Assembly: GCA_016185365.1 (NCBI GenBank)
Contig: JACPNP010000028.1
Span: forward strand, 106,454 to 148,242
Direction of reading: 5' to 3'
DNA from: Terriglobales bacterium
Lineage (GTDB): Bacteria > Acidobacteriota > Terriglobia > Terriglobales > Acidobacteriaceae
Length of the DNA stretch: 41,789 nt
The translations under genes and the position numbers were made by a program. Positions 9,826 to 17,799 of the stretch are shown here, piece by piece. Numbering within the stretch: position 1 is the stretch's first letter; every line of letters begins with the position of its first letter. The notes under the pieces are model-generated. The model was not told the DNA's origin, did not search any database, and saw only the letters and a program-made list of their open reading frames with translations.

Positions 9826-11172
9826 CTACTGTATTACGACCTTCTTCGTCAGGGTATTGACGCCGCCCCGAGGGGTCTGTGCGGTCACCGTGATCAGGTT
9901 CTCCCCGTTGGGTAACTGCGGCGTGTAATACCGGAACGTCCCGTCCGGACCCAACGCCGGGACCTCGCCACCATTCACCATCACCCGGGCCGAGGGGTCC
10001 GTCTTGCCCCTCACCTCGATCACCCGTCCGTGTTGGATAAAGTCGTCCAGGGTCAGCGGGACTTCGCTGCCGGTGCTGCGGCGGATCACCGTGAAGCGAT
10101 TGCGCTCACTTTCCAGCGACTCGCGCCCGTTCGTATCGAGCGACTGGACGGACCAGTAGTACGCCCCTTCGCTGATGTCCGGTACCGTCAAGTCCGTGGT
10201 CGCGACTTTGATGTCCTTCAACATCTGCGTGAAATAGGGATTGCGCGCGATCCGGACATGGTAGCCGCGGGACGCATCCACCGGTGTCCAGGAGAACTTG
10301 ACGTTGGTTTTCTCGCCGTTGGCAAACACCGGCAGCATATTGGCCGGGTCGATCAGCACCGGCGGCGCCACTTCCTTGCTCTTGGCCAGCTTGCCCTTGG
10401 CCGGATCGAAACTCACTTTCTCATACGACCCCAGCTTGACGATCTGCCCGCCCTGATTGATCTCGCCTGTGCCTTTGGTCACCAGGATCTCGTTGTTGCC
10501 GCCGCGCGGATCGCTGACCACTTTCGCCTGGGCCTCGGCGCCGAACTCCGCCGTGGTCCCGGCGATGATCACTTGTGACTTCGATCCCTGCGAGAAGGTT
10601 CCGGTGGACAGATCGACCGTTCCCGTCGTCACTTGCACCGCGACATTGGTCTTGTCGTCCGCGGTGGTGGAGTTGTCTTCCACAACGATCAGCGAATCAG
10701 GTTTGACCGTGTAGTTGGTCAGGTCGGCAAAAACGATCTTGGCCATGCCCTCGGAACTGGTCTGTACCACGTCGCCCTTTTCCAACTGCAGGTCATAGGA
10801 AGCGGTGGCCCAGGTATTGCTGTCTTTCTTCTTCACCTTCACCGTGCCTTCCAGCATGGTGAAGGTGGCCTTCTGCTGGCCGGCGGGCTTCTTGCCCTTG
10901 CCTTCCGGCTGGTTCGCCATGGCCTTGTCGTACCAGGCGCCGATCCGGTTACTGAGCGCATTGGCCAGGTCCGTGGTCTGTTTGGGAAATGCGAAATAGG
11001 CGATGGCGCCGGCGAGGAACAGAACGGCGAAAATGGCCATGAACACGCTGCGGTACGTGACGGTCACGTACCCTACATCGATCCCACCTTCGCGTTTTTT
11101 GCGGACTGGCGGTCTGGCCGGCACGGCTACCCGAGAACCTCGCAGGTGAATGGAACGGATTGAGATTAACAC
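9826..11172 (-). CDS. Membrane-anchored FecR-domain protein
   Basis: A 448-residue protein with a basic N-terminus (RPPVRKKR), one transmembrane helix (about 43-62) and a large periplasmic part. Residues about 95-250 resemble a FecR domain (TMLEGTVKVKKKDSNTW, LQLEKGDVVQTSSEGMAKIVF). A fibronectin type III-like segment follows (about 290-360, VKFSWTPVDASRGYHVRIARNPYF) and then an Ig-like module at the C-terminus (VRGKTDPSARVMVNGGEV). Known FecR proteins relay signals at the inner membrane, but no sigma factor or TonB receptor gene is near. The start is uncertain: the GTG at 11172 has no ribosome binding site, and the GTG 34 codons downstream or the ATG at codon 45 are possible. It is divergent from the aldehyde dehydrogenase gene. 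Confidence 0.75.
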   Translation of the reverse strand: MLISIRSIHLRGSRVAVPARPPVRKKREGGIDVGYVTVTYRSVFMAIFAVLFLAGAIAYFAFPKQTTDLANALSNRIGAWYDKAMANQPEGKGKKPAGQQKATFTMLEGTVKVKKKDSNTWATASYDLQLEKGDVVQTSSEGMAKIVFADLTNYTVKPDSLIVVEDNSTTADDKTNVAVQVTTGTVDLSTGTFSQGSKSQVIIAGTTAEFGAEAQAKVVSDPRGGNNEILVTKGTGEINQGGQIVKLGSYEKVSFDPAKGKLAKSKEVAPPVLIDPANMLPVFANGEKTNVKFSWTPVDASRGYHVRIARNPYFTQMLKDIKVATTDLTVPDISEGAYYWSVQSLDTNGRESLESERNRFTVIRRSTGSEVPLTLDDFIQHGRVIEVRGKTDPSARVMVNGGEVPALGPDGTFRYYTPQLPNGENLITVTAQTPRGGVNTLTKKVVIQ

Positions 11173-11267
11173 AGCTCATTTCGCGGTAACACCCTCATTT
11201 GCTAAGCGAGTTGCCGCCATTGGTTCATGGACCTGAGTGTTATGGTCCTTTTTGCACGGTGGGGCCG

Positions 11268-11297
11268 TTGGCCGCCCCCGCTTCCACATGTTACGAT
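11268..11297 (+). promoter_or_regulatory. Candidate promoter of the aldehyde/alanine dehydrogenase operon
   Basis: TTGGCC (11268-11273) and TACGAT (11292-11297) are separated by 18 bases, a fair sigma-70 match about 40 bases before the ATG. It lies in the 163-bp divergent region shared with the FecR-like gene. A GAGGG (11320-11324) 11 bases before the ATG could be the ribosome binding site. Confidence 0.45.
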
Positions 11298-11335
11298 GAC
11301 TAGTTTCGAGCCTATTCCTGAGGGTTTCCCTATCC

Positions 11336-12829
11336 ATGGCGCAATCCAAGATCTATAAGAATTTCATCGGCGGAGAGTGGGTGGAATCCCGTTCCGGCCA
11401 GACGTTTGAGAACGTGAATCCCGCTGACACCAGGGATATCGTTGGCATTTTCCCAGCTTCATCGAAAGCGGACGTGGACGATGCCGTCGAGTCCGCAAAA
11501 GCAGCGGCCGAAAAATGGCGCTTGACCCCGCCGCCCAAGCGCGCCGAGATACTATTCCGCGCGGGTGAGATCCTCACAGAGCGCAAAGAAGACTACGCAC
11601 GGGACATGACCCGTGAGATGGGCAAGGTCCTCAAGGAGACCCGGGGCGACGTTCAGGAAGCGATCGATACCGCCTTTTACATGGCGGGTGAGGGACGCCG
11701 CCTTTACGGCGTGACCACCACCTCGGAGCTCCAGAACAAGTTCGCCATGTGTGTGCGCGTTCCCATCGGCGTGGTGGGGATGATCGCGCCGTGGAACTTC
11801 CCCATGGCCATCCCTTCCTGGAAACTCTTCCCGGCCCTGGTTTGCGGCAACACCTGCGTCATCAAGCCCGCGGAGGATACTCCGCTTTCTACCCTGAACC
11901 TGGTCCGCGCACTGGTCGAGGCAGGCTTGCCCAAGGGTGTGGTCAACATCGTGACCGGCTTTGGCCCCGACGCAGGGGCTCCGATCGTGAATCACCCGGA
12001 TACGCGTGCCATCAGCTTCACCGGCTCCTCGGAAGTGGGCCGCATCGTGGGTGAGGTCGCCGCGCGGAGCTTCAAACCTTGTTCCCTTGAGATGGGCGGC
12101 AAGAACGCCATCATCGTTCTGGATGACGCGAACGTTGACCTCGCTGTGGAAGGCGCGGTCTGGGGCGCCTTCGGCACCACCGGACAGCGCTGCACAGCGG
12201 CCAGCCGTATGCTGGTGCAGAAAGGCGTCTACAACGAGTTCGTCTCCAAGTTCGTGGAGCGCAGTTCCAGGCTGAAGGTCGGCAACGGGATCGATGAGTC
12301 GGTGGAGATGGGCCCGCAGATCAATCAACAACAGATCGAGACCTCTGCCCGTTACGTGGAATTAGGCAGGAATGATGGCGCCAAGTTGCTTCTGGGCGGG
12401 AACCGGCTCACAAGCGGCGACCATGCCCGCGGCCACTTCTTCGAGCCGACGATCTTCGGCGACGGCAATTACAAGATGCGTATCGCCCTGGAGGAGATCT
12501 TCGGCCCGGTCGTGACCGTGGTCCCGATCGGCAGCTTCGATGAGGCAATTGAAGTCGCCAACTCCACGCCCTACGGTCTTTCCTCTTCGATTTACACGCG
12601 CGACGTCAACAAGGCCTTCAAAGCGGTGCGCGACATTTACGCCGGGATCACCTATGTGAACGCGCCCACCATCGGGGCTGAGGTGCACCTGCCCTTCGGT
12701 GGAGTGAAATCCACCGGGAACGGCCATCGCGAAGGCGGCATCGGCGCAATCGATTTCTTCTCACAGTGGAAGTCCGTCTACGTGGATTACTCAGACAAAT
12801 TACAGCGGGCCCAGATCGACACCGAATAA
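11336..12829 (+). CDS. NAD(P)-dependent aldehyde dehydrogenase
   Basis: Oxidises an aldehyde to the acid with NAD(P). The 497 residues are a complete ALDH superfamily protein: N154 (APWNFP) for the oxyanion hole, the cofactor site FTGSSEVG (228-235), general base E252 (LEMGGKN) and nucleophile C286 (GQRCT). The C-terminal [27 protein letters not shown] is typical of semialdehyde dehydrogenases in the amino-acid-catabolism branches of the superfamily. The substrate cannot be fixed. Alanine dehydrogenase follows 59 bp downstream in the same direction, so an amino-acid-derived semialdehyde is a reasonable inference only. Confidence 0.93.
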   Translation: MAQSKIYKNFIGGEWVESRSGQTFENVNPADTRDIVGIFPASSKADVDDAVESAKAAAEKWRLTPPPKRAEILFRAGEILTERKEDYARDMTREMGKVLKETRGDVQEAIDTAFYMAGEGRRLYGVTTTSELQNKFAMCVRVPIGVVGMIAPWNFPMAIPSWKLFPALVCGNTCVIKPAEDTPLSTLNLVRALVEAGLPKGVVNIVTGFGPDAGAPIVNHPDTRAISFTGSSEVGRIVGEVAARSFKPCSLEMGGKNAIIVLDDANVDLAVEGAVWGAFGTTGQRCTAASRMLVQKGVYNEFVSKFVERSSRLKVGNGIDESVEMGPQINQQQIETSARYVELGRNDGAKLLLGGNRLTSGDHARGHFFEPTIFGDGNYKMRIALEEIFGPVVTVVPIGSFDEAIEVANSTPYGLSSSIYTRDVNKAFKAVRDIYAGITYVNAPTIGAEVHLPFGGVKSTGNGHREGGIGAIDFFSQWKSVYVDYSDKLQRAQIDTE

Positions 12830-12888
12830 GTCAGGTGACTCCGGCACAGTCCGCCGGTTGAACCACAGACTCTCTCAGGACAAGGACG

Positions 12889-14007
12889 ATGAGCATGATC
12901 ATTGGCGTTCCCAAAGAAGTCAAAGACAACGAATATCGGGTCGGCATGGTGCCCAGCGGCGTGAAAGCCCTGGTGGATGCCGGCCACAAAGTGCTGGTCC
13001 AGACCGGCGCCGGCGCCGGCTCTTCCATGCCGGACAAGGACTACAAGCATGCGGGCGCGCGCATCGTCGCCACCGCGGCCGAAGTCTGGCGCAAGTCTGA
13101 CATGGTGGTGAAGGTGAAGGAGCCCTACGGGGATGAGCCCAAGTTCTTCCGCCCGAACCTTGTCCTGTTCACGTACCTCCACCTGGCCCCGATCCCCGAC
13201 CTCACCAAGGAATTGCTCGACAAGAAAGTCACGGGCATCGCCTATGAGACTGTGACCGACAAGGCCGGCACGCTGCCGTTGCTCACTCCGATGTCCGAAG
13301 TCGCCGGCCGAATGAGCGTGCAGGTGGGCGCATCGTATCTCGAAAAGGAAAAAGGCGGACGCGGCGTGCTTCTGGGCGGCATTCCCGGAGTTCCGCCCGC
13401 CAAGGTCGTGATCCTCGGCGGCGGCATCGTGGGCACGCATGCGGCCAAGATCGCCCTTGGCATGGGCGCGCGCACCACCATCATCGACATCAGTCTCAAC
13501 CGGCTGCGCGAACTGGACGACATCTTCGGTGGCCGCGTGCACACGCTGGCTTCCAACAGCTACTCCATCGCCAAAGCGGCCGCGGAAGCGGACCTCCTTG
13601 TCGGGGGTGTGCTTATTCCCGGCGCTTCCGCGCCCAAGCTGGTCACCAAGGCCATGGTGCAGAAGATGAAGAAGGGCGCGGTGATCGTGGACGTCGCCAT
13701 CGATCAGGGTGGGTGCATCGAGACCGCGCGTCCCACCACGCACAGCGACCCGGCGTACACGTTGAATGGCGTGGTGCACTACTGCGTCACCAACATGCCT
13801 GGCGCGGTGCCGCATACGTCGACGCTCGGCCTCACCAACGCGACCTTCCCGTATGCGATGCGACTTGCCAATATGGGTGCGGAAAAAGCGATGAAGTCCG
13901 ATCCGGGTCTGTTGGAAGGCCTGAACACCTACAAAGGCCACATCACCTATCAAGCCGTCGCCGATTCGCAAAGACGGCCTTACAAGGAAGCCGCGAAACT
14001 CGTGTAA
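12889..14007 (+). CDS. ald: Alanine dehydrogenase
   Basis: Catalyses reversible oxidative deamination of L-alanine to pyruvate and ammonia with NAD. The 372 residues match the family length. The N-terminal domain carries the start motif [22 protein letters not shown], substrate-binding K75 (VVKVKEP) and H98 (TYLHLA). The Rossmann fold has [18 protein letters not shown] (about 176-193), and a conserved VDVAIDQGG follows. AAGGA lies just before the ATG at 12889. It is second in a two-gene operon and is followed by a strong terminator. NAD(P) transhydrogenase alpha subunit is the main related family but lacks this length and end. Confidence 0.96.
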   Translation: MSMIIGVPKEVKDNEYRVGMVPSGVKALVDAGHKVLVQTGAGAGSSMPDKDYKHAGARIVATAAEVWRKSDMVVKVKEPYGDEPKFFRPNLVLFTYLHLAPIPDLTKELLDKKVTGIAYETVTDKAGTLPLLTPMSEVAGRMSVQVGASYLEKEKGGRGVLLGGIPGVPPAKVVILGGGIVGTHAAKIALGMGARTTIIDISLNRLRELDDIFGGRVHTLASNSYSIAKAAAEADLLVGGVLIPGASAPKLVTKAMVQKMKKGAVIVDVAIDQGGCIETARPTTHSDPAYTLNGVVHYCVTNMPGAVPHTSTLGLTNATFPYAMRLANMGAEKAMKSDPGLLEGLNTYKGHITYQAVADSQRRPYKEAAKLV

Positions 14008-14024
14008 GCGCGACGAAACTTCTC

Positions 14025-14052
14025 GGCCGCCGGCATGCTGCCGGCGGCCATT
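14025..14052 (+). terminator. Terminator of the dehydrogenase operon
   Basis: GGCCGCCGGCA (14025-14035) pairs perfectly with TGCCGGCGGCC (14039-14049) around a 3-base loop, followed by ATTCTCATTT. The stem is long and GC-rich; the T-tract is weak. It starts 18 bases after the ald stop. An ATG at 14035 that could extend the kinase frame falls inside this hairpin, which argues against that start. Confidence 0.75.
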
Positions 14053-14088
14053 CTCATTTGTCTCGCAGACCCGGCCGCGACGCGCGAC

Positions 14089-14100
14089 TATAATCTCAGC
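14089..14100 (+). promoter_or_regulatory. Leaderless promoter of the NtrY-like kinase
   Basis: A perfect TATAAT (14089-14094) is followed by six bases and then GTG at 14101. Transcription would start at or within a base of the GTG, giving a leaderless mRNA. No good -35 hexamer is seen at 16-18 bases. The GTG has no ribosome binding site, consistent with leaderless translation. Confidence 0.6.
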
Positions 14101-16317
14101 GTGCCCGAGTCCGGCAATCCGCCAAAGTCCCGCTGGCCGATGCTTCTCGTCCTCGGCAGCCTTGCGCTCTTGCTTGCCTTCCTCCAGTTCTCACAGGCCT
14201 CGCTCAACCTAAGCTTCATCCAGCCGGAGAGTCCAGCGCAGACACTGGTCTTCATTGCCCTTTCCGGGGTCATTTTCCTGGTCTTCGTTGCGCTCTCGTT
14301 CATGCTTGTCCGCAATCTTCTGAAGTTGCTGGCTGAGCGCAGGCTGAGAGTCTTGGGTTCCCGCTTCCGCACCCGCATGGCGATGGGCGGCTTGGTCCTC
14401 AGCTTCCTGCCTACGATCTTCTTGTTCCTGTTCGCCTACGTGCTGATGAACCGCACCATTGACAAGTGGTTCTCTCGCCCGGTGGAAGAGCTGCGGGATG
14501 ACACGGCTCAGGTCGCGCAACTCCTGTCCGCCTACGCCGCTGACCGGGCACGCGCGGAATCTCTCGCCCTGGCCTCAAATCCCGACGTGCGGGAAGCAGT
14601 GCAAAACGGTGAACTCGCAGCCGCCTCGAGTGAGTTGTCGCGGCATGCGGCTTCTCTGCAGGGCGGTTTTGTGATCATCGTCAAAGGCGGAAAGATAGCC
14701 GGTCAATTCAAGCCGCCGGCGGGTTGGGAGGCACAGAGGGGGCCTTTGCTGGCTTTGGCCGCCGCGCCCGGCGCGGTCTCGCAACAGATCATGCGCATTG
14801 GCAGTGTGGATTATCTCGGCGGCGCGTCGGCAGTGGACAAAGAGGCGACCGTGATCGTGGCTTTGCCCCTGCCCACCGACTTCAAGGCCACGCTCGACCG
14901 CATCGACAGCAGCCAAAAGCGATATTACGAACTCAGTCAGCAACGCAAGCAGGTGCGCCGCTTTTACATGCAACTCCTCCTCCTTCTTACCGTGCTGATG
15001 CTGTTCGCCAGCACCTGGCTGTCTCTCTTCGTTGCCCGCCTGGTCACCCGGCCGGTGGCAGCCTTGGCGGAAGCGACCAAGGAGATCTCGGAAGGCAACC
15101 TCCAGTACCGTGTGCAGGTCACAGCCGCCGATGAGTTGGGAGAACTGATCACCTCCTTCAATCGCATGGCCTCGGAGCTGGAGAACAACCGCCGCCACAT
15201 CGAGATCGCCGGCAAGGAGCTGGCGGAGACGAACGTGGCCCTTTCCGAAGCCAACGCCGCTATCGAACAACGGCGCGCCGAGATCGAGACCATTCTGGAG
15301 AACATCCCGACCGGCGTCCTCTCGCTCGATCCCCAGCGCAAGGTGCTGACCAGCAACCGCGCCTTTGAGGATCTGTTCAGTGTGGAGGAGGTCGCCAGCG
15401 GCACGCCTCTGGCCGCGATCCTGGACCCGGCGCTTTCCCGGGAACTGGAGCAGCTCATGCGCCGCGCGGACCGCATGGGCTCGGCGTCGCGCCAGCTGGA
15501 ACTAAAGGGACGTCAGGTGGACGTGACCGTCGCGCCTTTGCAGCATCGGCGTCAGCGTCTTGGGTATGTCCTGGTCTTCGAAGACCTCAGCGATCTTCTG
15601 AAGGCGCAAAAGCAGATCGCCTGGCAGGATGTGGCGCGACGGGTGGCCCATGAGATCAAAAACCCGCTCACGCCCATCGCCCTGTCGGCCGAGCGGATCC
15701 GCAAGCATCTGGAGCGCGGGGCGCCGGAACCGGAATCGCTGAGCGTGATCCAAAGTTGCACCGAGACGATATCCAGCGCGGTCGAAACGGTTCGCGCGCT
15801 GGTGGACGAATTTGCCGCCCTGGCGCGCTTCCCCACCGCCCAGCCACAACCGGCCAACATCAATGCCATCGTGGAGAGCGCGCTTTCCTTGTTCAACGGT
15901 AGGCTCGACGGTATTCAGGTCCAGACTGATCTGGCTTCAGGCCTGCCGCCGGTGATGGCGGACCCGGAAGGCATCAAGCGCGTGGTCGCGAACCTGGTGG
16001 ACAACGCTGCGGAGGCCATGCGCGATTCCCTGGTGCGGGAGATCCACATTTCGACGGCACTGTTGCAGGAGGGGGAAGAAGATACCGTGGAGATCGCCAT
16101 CGCCGATTCCGGCCACGGGGTCTCGAATGAACTGCGGGAAAAACTCTTCCTCCCGTATTTCTCCACCAAGGACCGCGGCACCGGGCTGGGCCTGGCCATC
16201 GTGAGCCGCATCGTGGAAGAGCACCATGGCACCGTGCGTGTGGAGGAGAACAAGCCGATGGGAAGCCGCTTCGTGGTCGAACTGCCGGTCGCCGGCAATG
16301 GCGCACAGAACCAGTAA
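14101..16317 (+). CDS. NtrY-like membrane sensor histidine kinase
   Basis: Sensor kinase of the NtrY type, 738 residues from the chosen GTG start. Two or three N-terminal transmembrane helices precede a periplasmic sensor region; a further helix (about 292-315, LLLLLTVLMLFASTWLSLFVARL) leads into HAMP (about 316-370), a coiled coil and a PAS domain (about 395-490). HisKA follows with phosphoacceptor H517 in AHEIKNPLTPIALSAERIRK, then the HATPase domain with N (NLVDNAAEAM) and G boxes (DSGHGV, GTGLGLAI). A longer reading from ATG 14035 is rejected because it begins in the ald terminator. NtrY senses nitrogen status or redox in proteobacteria; the ligand here is unknown. Its likely partner is the convergent regulator downstream. 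Confidence 0.9.
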   Translation: MPESGNPPKSRWPMLLVLGSLALLLAFLQFSQASLNLSFIQPESPAQTLVFIALSGVIFLVFVALSFMLVRNLLKLLAERRLRVLGSRFRTRMAMGGLVLSFLPTIFLFLFAYVLMNRTIDKWFSRPVEELRDDTAQVAQLLSAYAADRARAESLALASNPDVREAVQNGELAAASSELSRHAASLQGGFVIIVKGGKIAGQFKPPAGWEAQRGPLLALAAAPGAVSQQIMRIGSVDYLGGASAVDKEATVIVALPLPTDFKATLDRIDSSQKRYYELSQQRKQVRRFYMQLLLLLTVLMLFASTWLSLFVARLVTRPVAALAEATKEISEGNLQYRVQVTAADELGELITSFNRMASELENNRRHIEIAGKELAETNVALSEANAAIEQRRAEIETILENIPTGVLSLDPQRKVLTSNRAFEDLFSVEEVASGTPLAAILDPALSRELEQLMRRADRMGSASRQLELKGRQVDVTVAPLQHRRQRLGYVLVFEDLSDLLKAQKQIAWQDVARRVAHEIKNPLTPIALSAERIRKHLERGAPEPESLSVIQSCTETISSAVETVRALVDEFAALARFPTAQPQPANINAIVESALSLFNGRLDGIQVQTDLASGLPPVMADPEGIKRVVANLVDNAAEAMRDSLVREIHISTALLQEGEEDTVEIAIADSGHGVSNELREKLFLPYFSTKDRGTGLGLAIVSRIVEEHHGTVRVEENKPMGSRFVVELPVAGNGAQNQ

Positions 16318-16320
16318 CAG

Positions 16321-17670
16321 CTATTCCTTGACCGAGATCCCCAGGCTCTTCATCTTGCGGTAAAGGTGGCTTCGCTCCAATCCAAGCACCTCGGCCGTAC
16401 GGCTGACGTTGCCGTGGCTCTCGTCCAGCTTCTTCAGGATGTAATCACGCTCATACGCGGCCCGCGCTTGATGCAGTGTGGCGAATTCCGGGGCCGGCTT
16501 GCGCCCGCCTTCGCGGTAGACCAGTGGGGGCAGGTGTTTGCGGTCGATGCGGCCGGCCGTGGGGTTCATGATCACCACCCGCTCGATCACGTTGCGCAAC
16601 TCGCGCACGTTCCCCGGCCAGGCGTAGCGCATCAGTGTGTCGATGGCATCGTCCGTGATCTCTTTGGGCCGGCGGCTGTACTGTGCCGATATCTCTTTCA
16701 GAAAATGGCGCGCCAGGAGGGGGGTGTCCTCCTTGCGTTCGCGTAAGGGCGGCACAAGGAAAGGGATCACATTCAGCCGATAAAAGAGGTCTTCGCGGAA
16801 ATTTCCCCGCGCGATCTCCTCTTCCAGGTCTTTGTTCGTGGCTGCGATCACGCGCGCATCGACGGACACCGGTTCGTCGCTGCCCACCGGCGTGAATCGG
16901 CCCTCATCGAGTGTGCGCAAAACCTTCGATTGGGTCTTCAGGCTCATGTCGCCGACTTCGTCCAGGAACAGGGTCCCGCCGTCGGCTTTCTTGAATTTCC
17001 CTTCCTTGTCGTGCGCCGCGCCGGCGAAGGAGCCCTTGCGGTGTCCGAACAACTCGCTCTCGATCAGGTCCTCGGGGATGGCAGCGCAATTGACCTCGAC
17101 GAATAGGTTGTCCTTTCGCGGACTCTGCGCATGGATGGCGCGCGCTGCCAGCTCCTTGCCGGTGCCCGACTCGCCATAGATCAGCACTCGCCCGTCCGTC
17201 GGCGCCATCAGGGCGATCTGTTGGCGCAACGCTTTCATCGGCACGCTCTGGCCCACGATCTCACCACGCGCCTGCTGGGTCTTCAGCTCGCGGTTCTCGC
17301 GCCGGAGTTTATGAGCTTCGAGCGCATTTTTCACCAGGATGAGTGACTTGGCGAGCGTGAATGGCTTCTCGATGAAGTCGAATGCGCCTAACTTCGTCGC
17401 CTTCACGGCACTCTCGATCGTGCCATGGCCGCTGATGATGATCACCTCCGGCGCTGCATCCGATTTCTTGATCTCTTCCAGTGCGGCCAGGCCGTCCATT
17501 CCCGGCAACCAGATATCGAGCAGCACCAGGTCGAAGGCTTTCTTCTTCAGTGCGGCAAGACAGTCTTCCGCGCTCCCCACCGCAGAGACTTTGTAACCTT
17601 CATCTTCAAGCACGCCGCTGAGCGACTTTCGTATCTCCGGCTCGTCGTCTACGACAAGGATCTGGTTCAT
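16321..17670 (-). CDS. NtrX/NtrC-like sigma-54 response regulator
   Basis: Two-component regulator that activates sigma-54 promoters. The receiver domain (1-120) has phosphoacceptor D52 with D8, D9, S80 and K102. The AAA+ domain (about 137-370) has Walker A GESGTGKE (166-173) and Walker B GGTLFLDE (231-238). The sigma-54 contact loop reads GSFAGA (213-218) instead of GAFTGA. A Fis-type HTH (about 424-445, NVSRTAEVLGLERSHLYRKMK) ends the 449-residue protein. It is convergent with the NtrY-like kinase, stops three bases apart, and lies 129 bp downstream of murC on the same strand. Whether it is transcribed with the dcw cluster or from the AT-rich gap is open. Confidence 0.92.
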   Translation of the reverse strand: MNQILVVDDEPEIRKSLSGVLEDEGYKVSAVGSAEDCLAALKKKAFDLVLLDIWLPGMDGLAALEEIKKSDAAPEVIIISGHGTIESAVKATKLGAFDFIEKPFTLAKSLILVKNALEAHKLRRENRELKTQQARGEIVGQSVPMKALRQQIALMAPTDGRVLIYGESGTGKELAARAIHAQSPRKDNLFVEVNCAAIPEDLIESELFGHRKGSFAGAAHDKEGKFKKADGGTLFLDEVGDMSLKTQSKVLRTLDEGRFTPVGSDEPVSVDARVIAATNKDLEEEIARGNFREDLFYRLNVIPFLVPPLRERKEDTPLLARHFLKEISAQYSRRPKEITDDAIDTLMRYAWPGNVRELRNVIERVVIMNPTAGRIDRKHLPPLVYREGGRKPAPEFATLHQARAAYERDYILKKLDESHGNVSRTAEVLGLERSHLYRKMKSLGISVKE

Positions 17671-17799
17671 GGGAGCGAGACTTTCTTACCACTTACCACG
17701 TGTCAGGAGTGCAACATATTGTAGTGGAAAAAACACAATCGAAACGAACGGGGTAAATCTTATGTTAACTATAATGTTTTCAACTATTTACGAGTTAGG
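17671..17799 (-). promoter_or_regulatory. AT-rich spacer upstream of ntrX, candidate promoter
   Basis: This 129-bp spacer is far more AT-rich than its surroundings. On the minus strand TACAAT (17723-17718) is a possible -10 about 48 bases before the ATG. Further up, TTATAGTTAACATAA (17774-17760) is a near-match to the palindrome found before the 40-41 kb operon. No terminator for murC is visible. Confidence 0.4.

Noticed and set aside
12787-13971. A 394-codon minus-strand frame antisense to ald
   Set aside because: It is a shadow of the GC-rich alanine dehydrogenase gene; His/Arg/Gly-rich product with no domain and the ald motifs on the plus strand are unmistakable.
14035-14100. Upstream extension of the NtrY-like kinase from ATG 14035
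   Set aside because: The ATG lies in the loop of the ald terminator and the TATAAT box would fall inside the coding region; GTG 14101 fits better.
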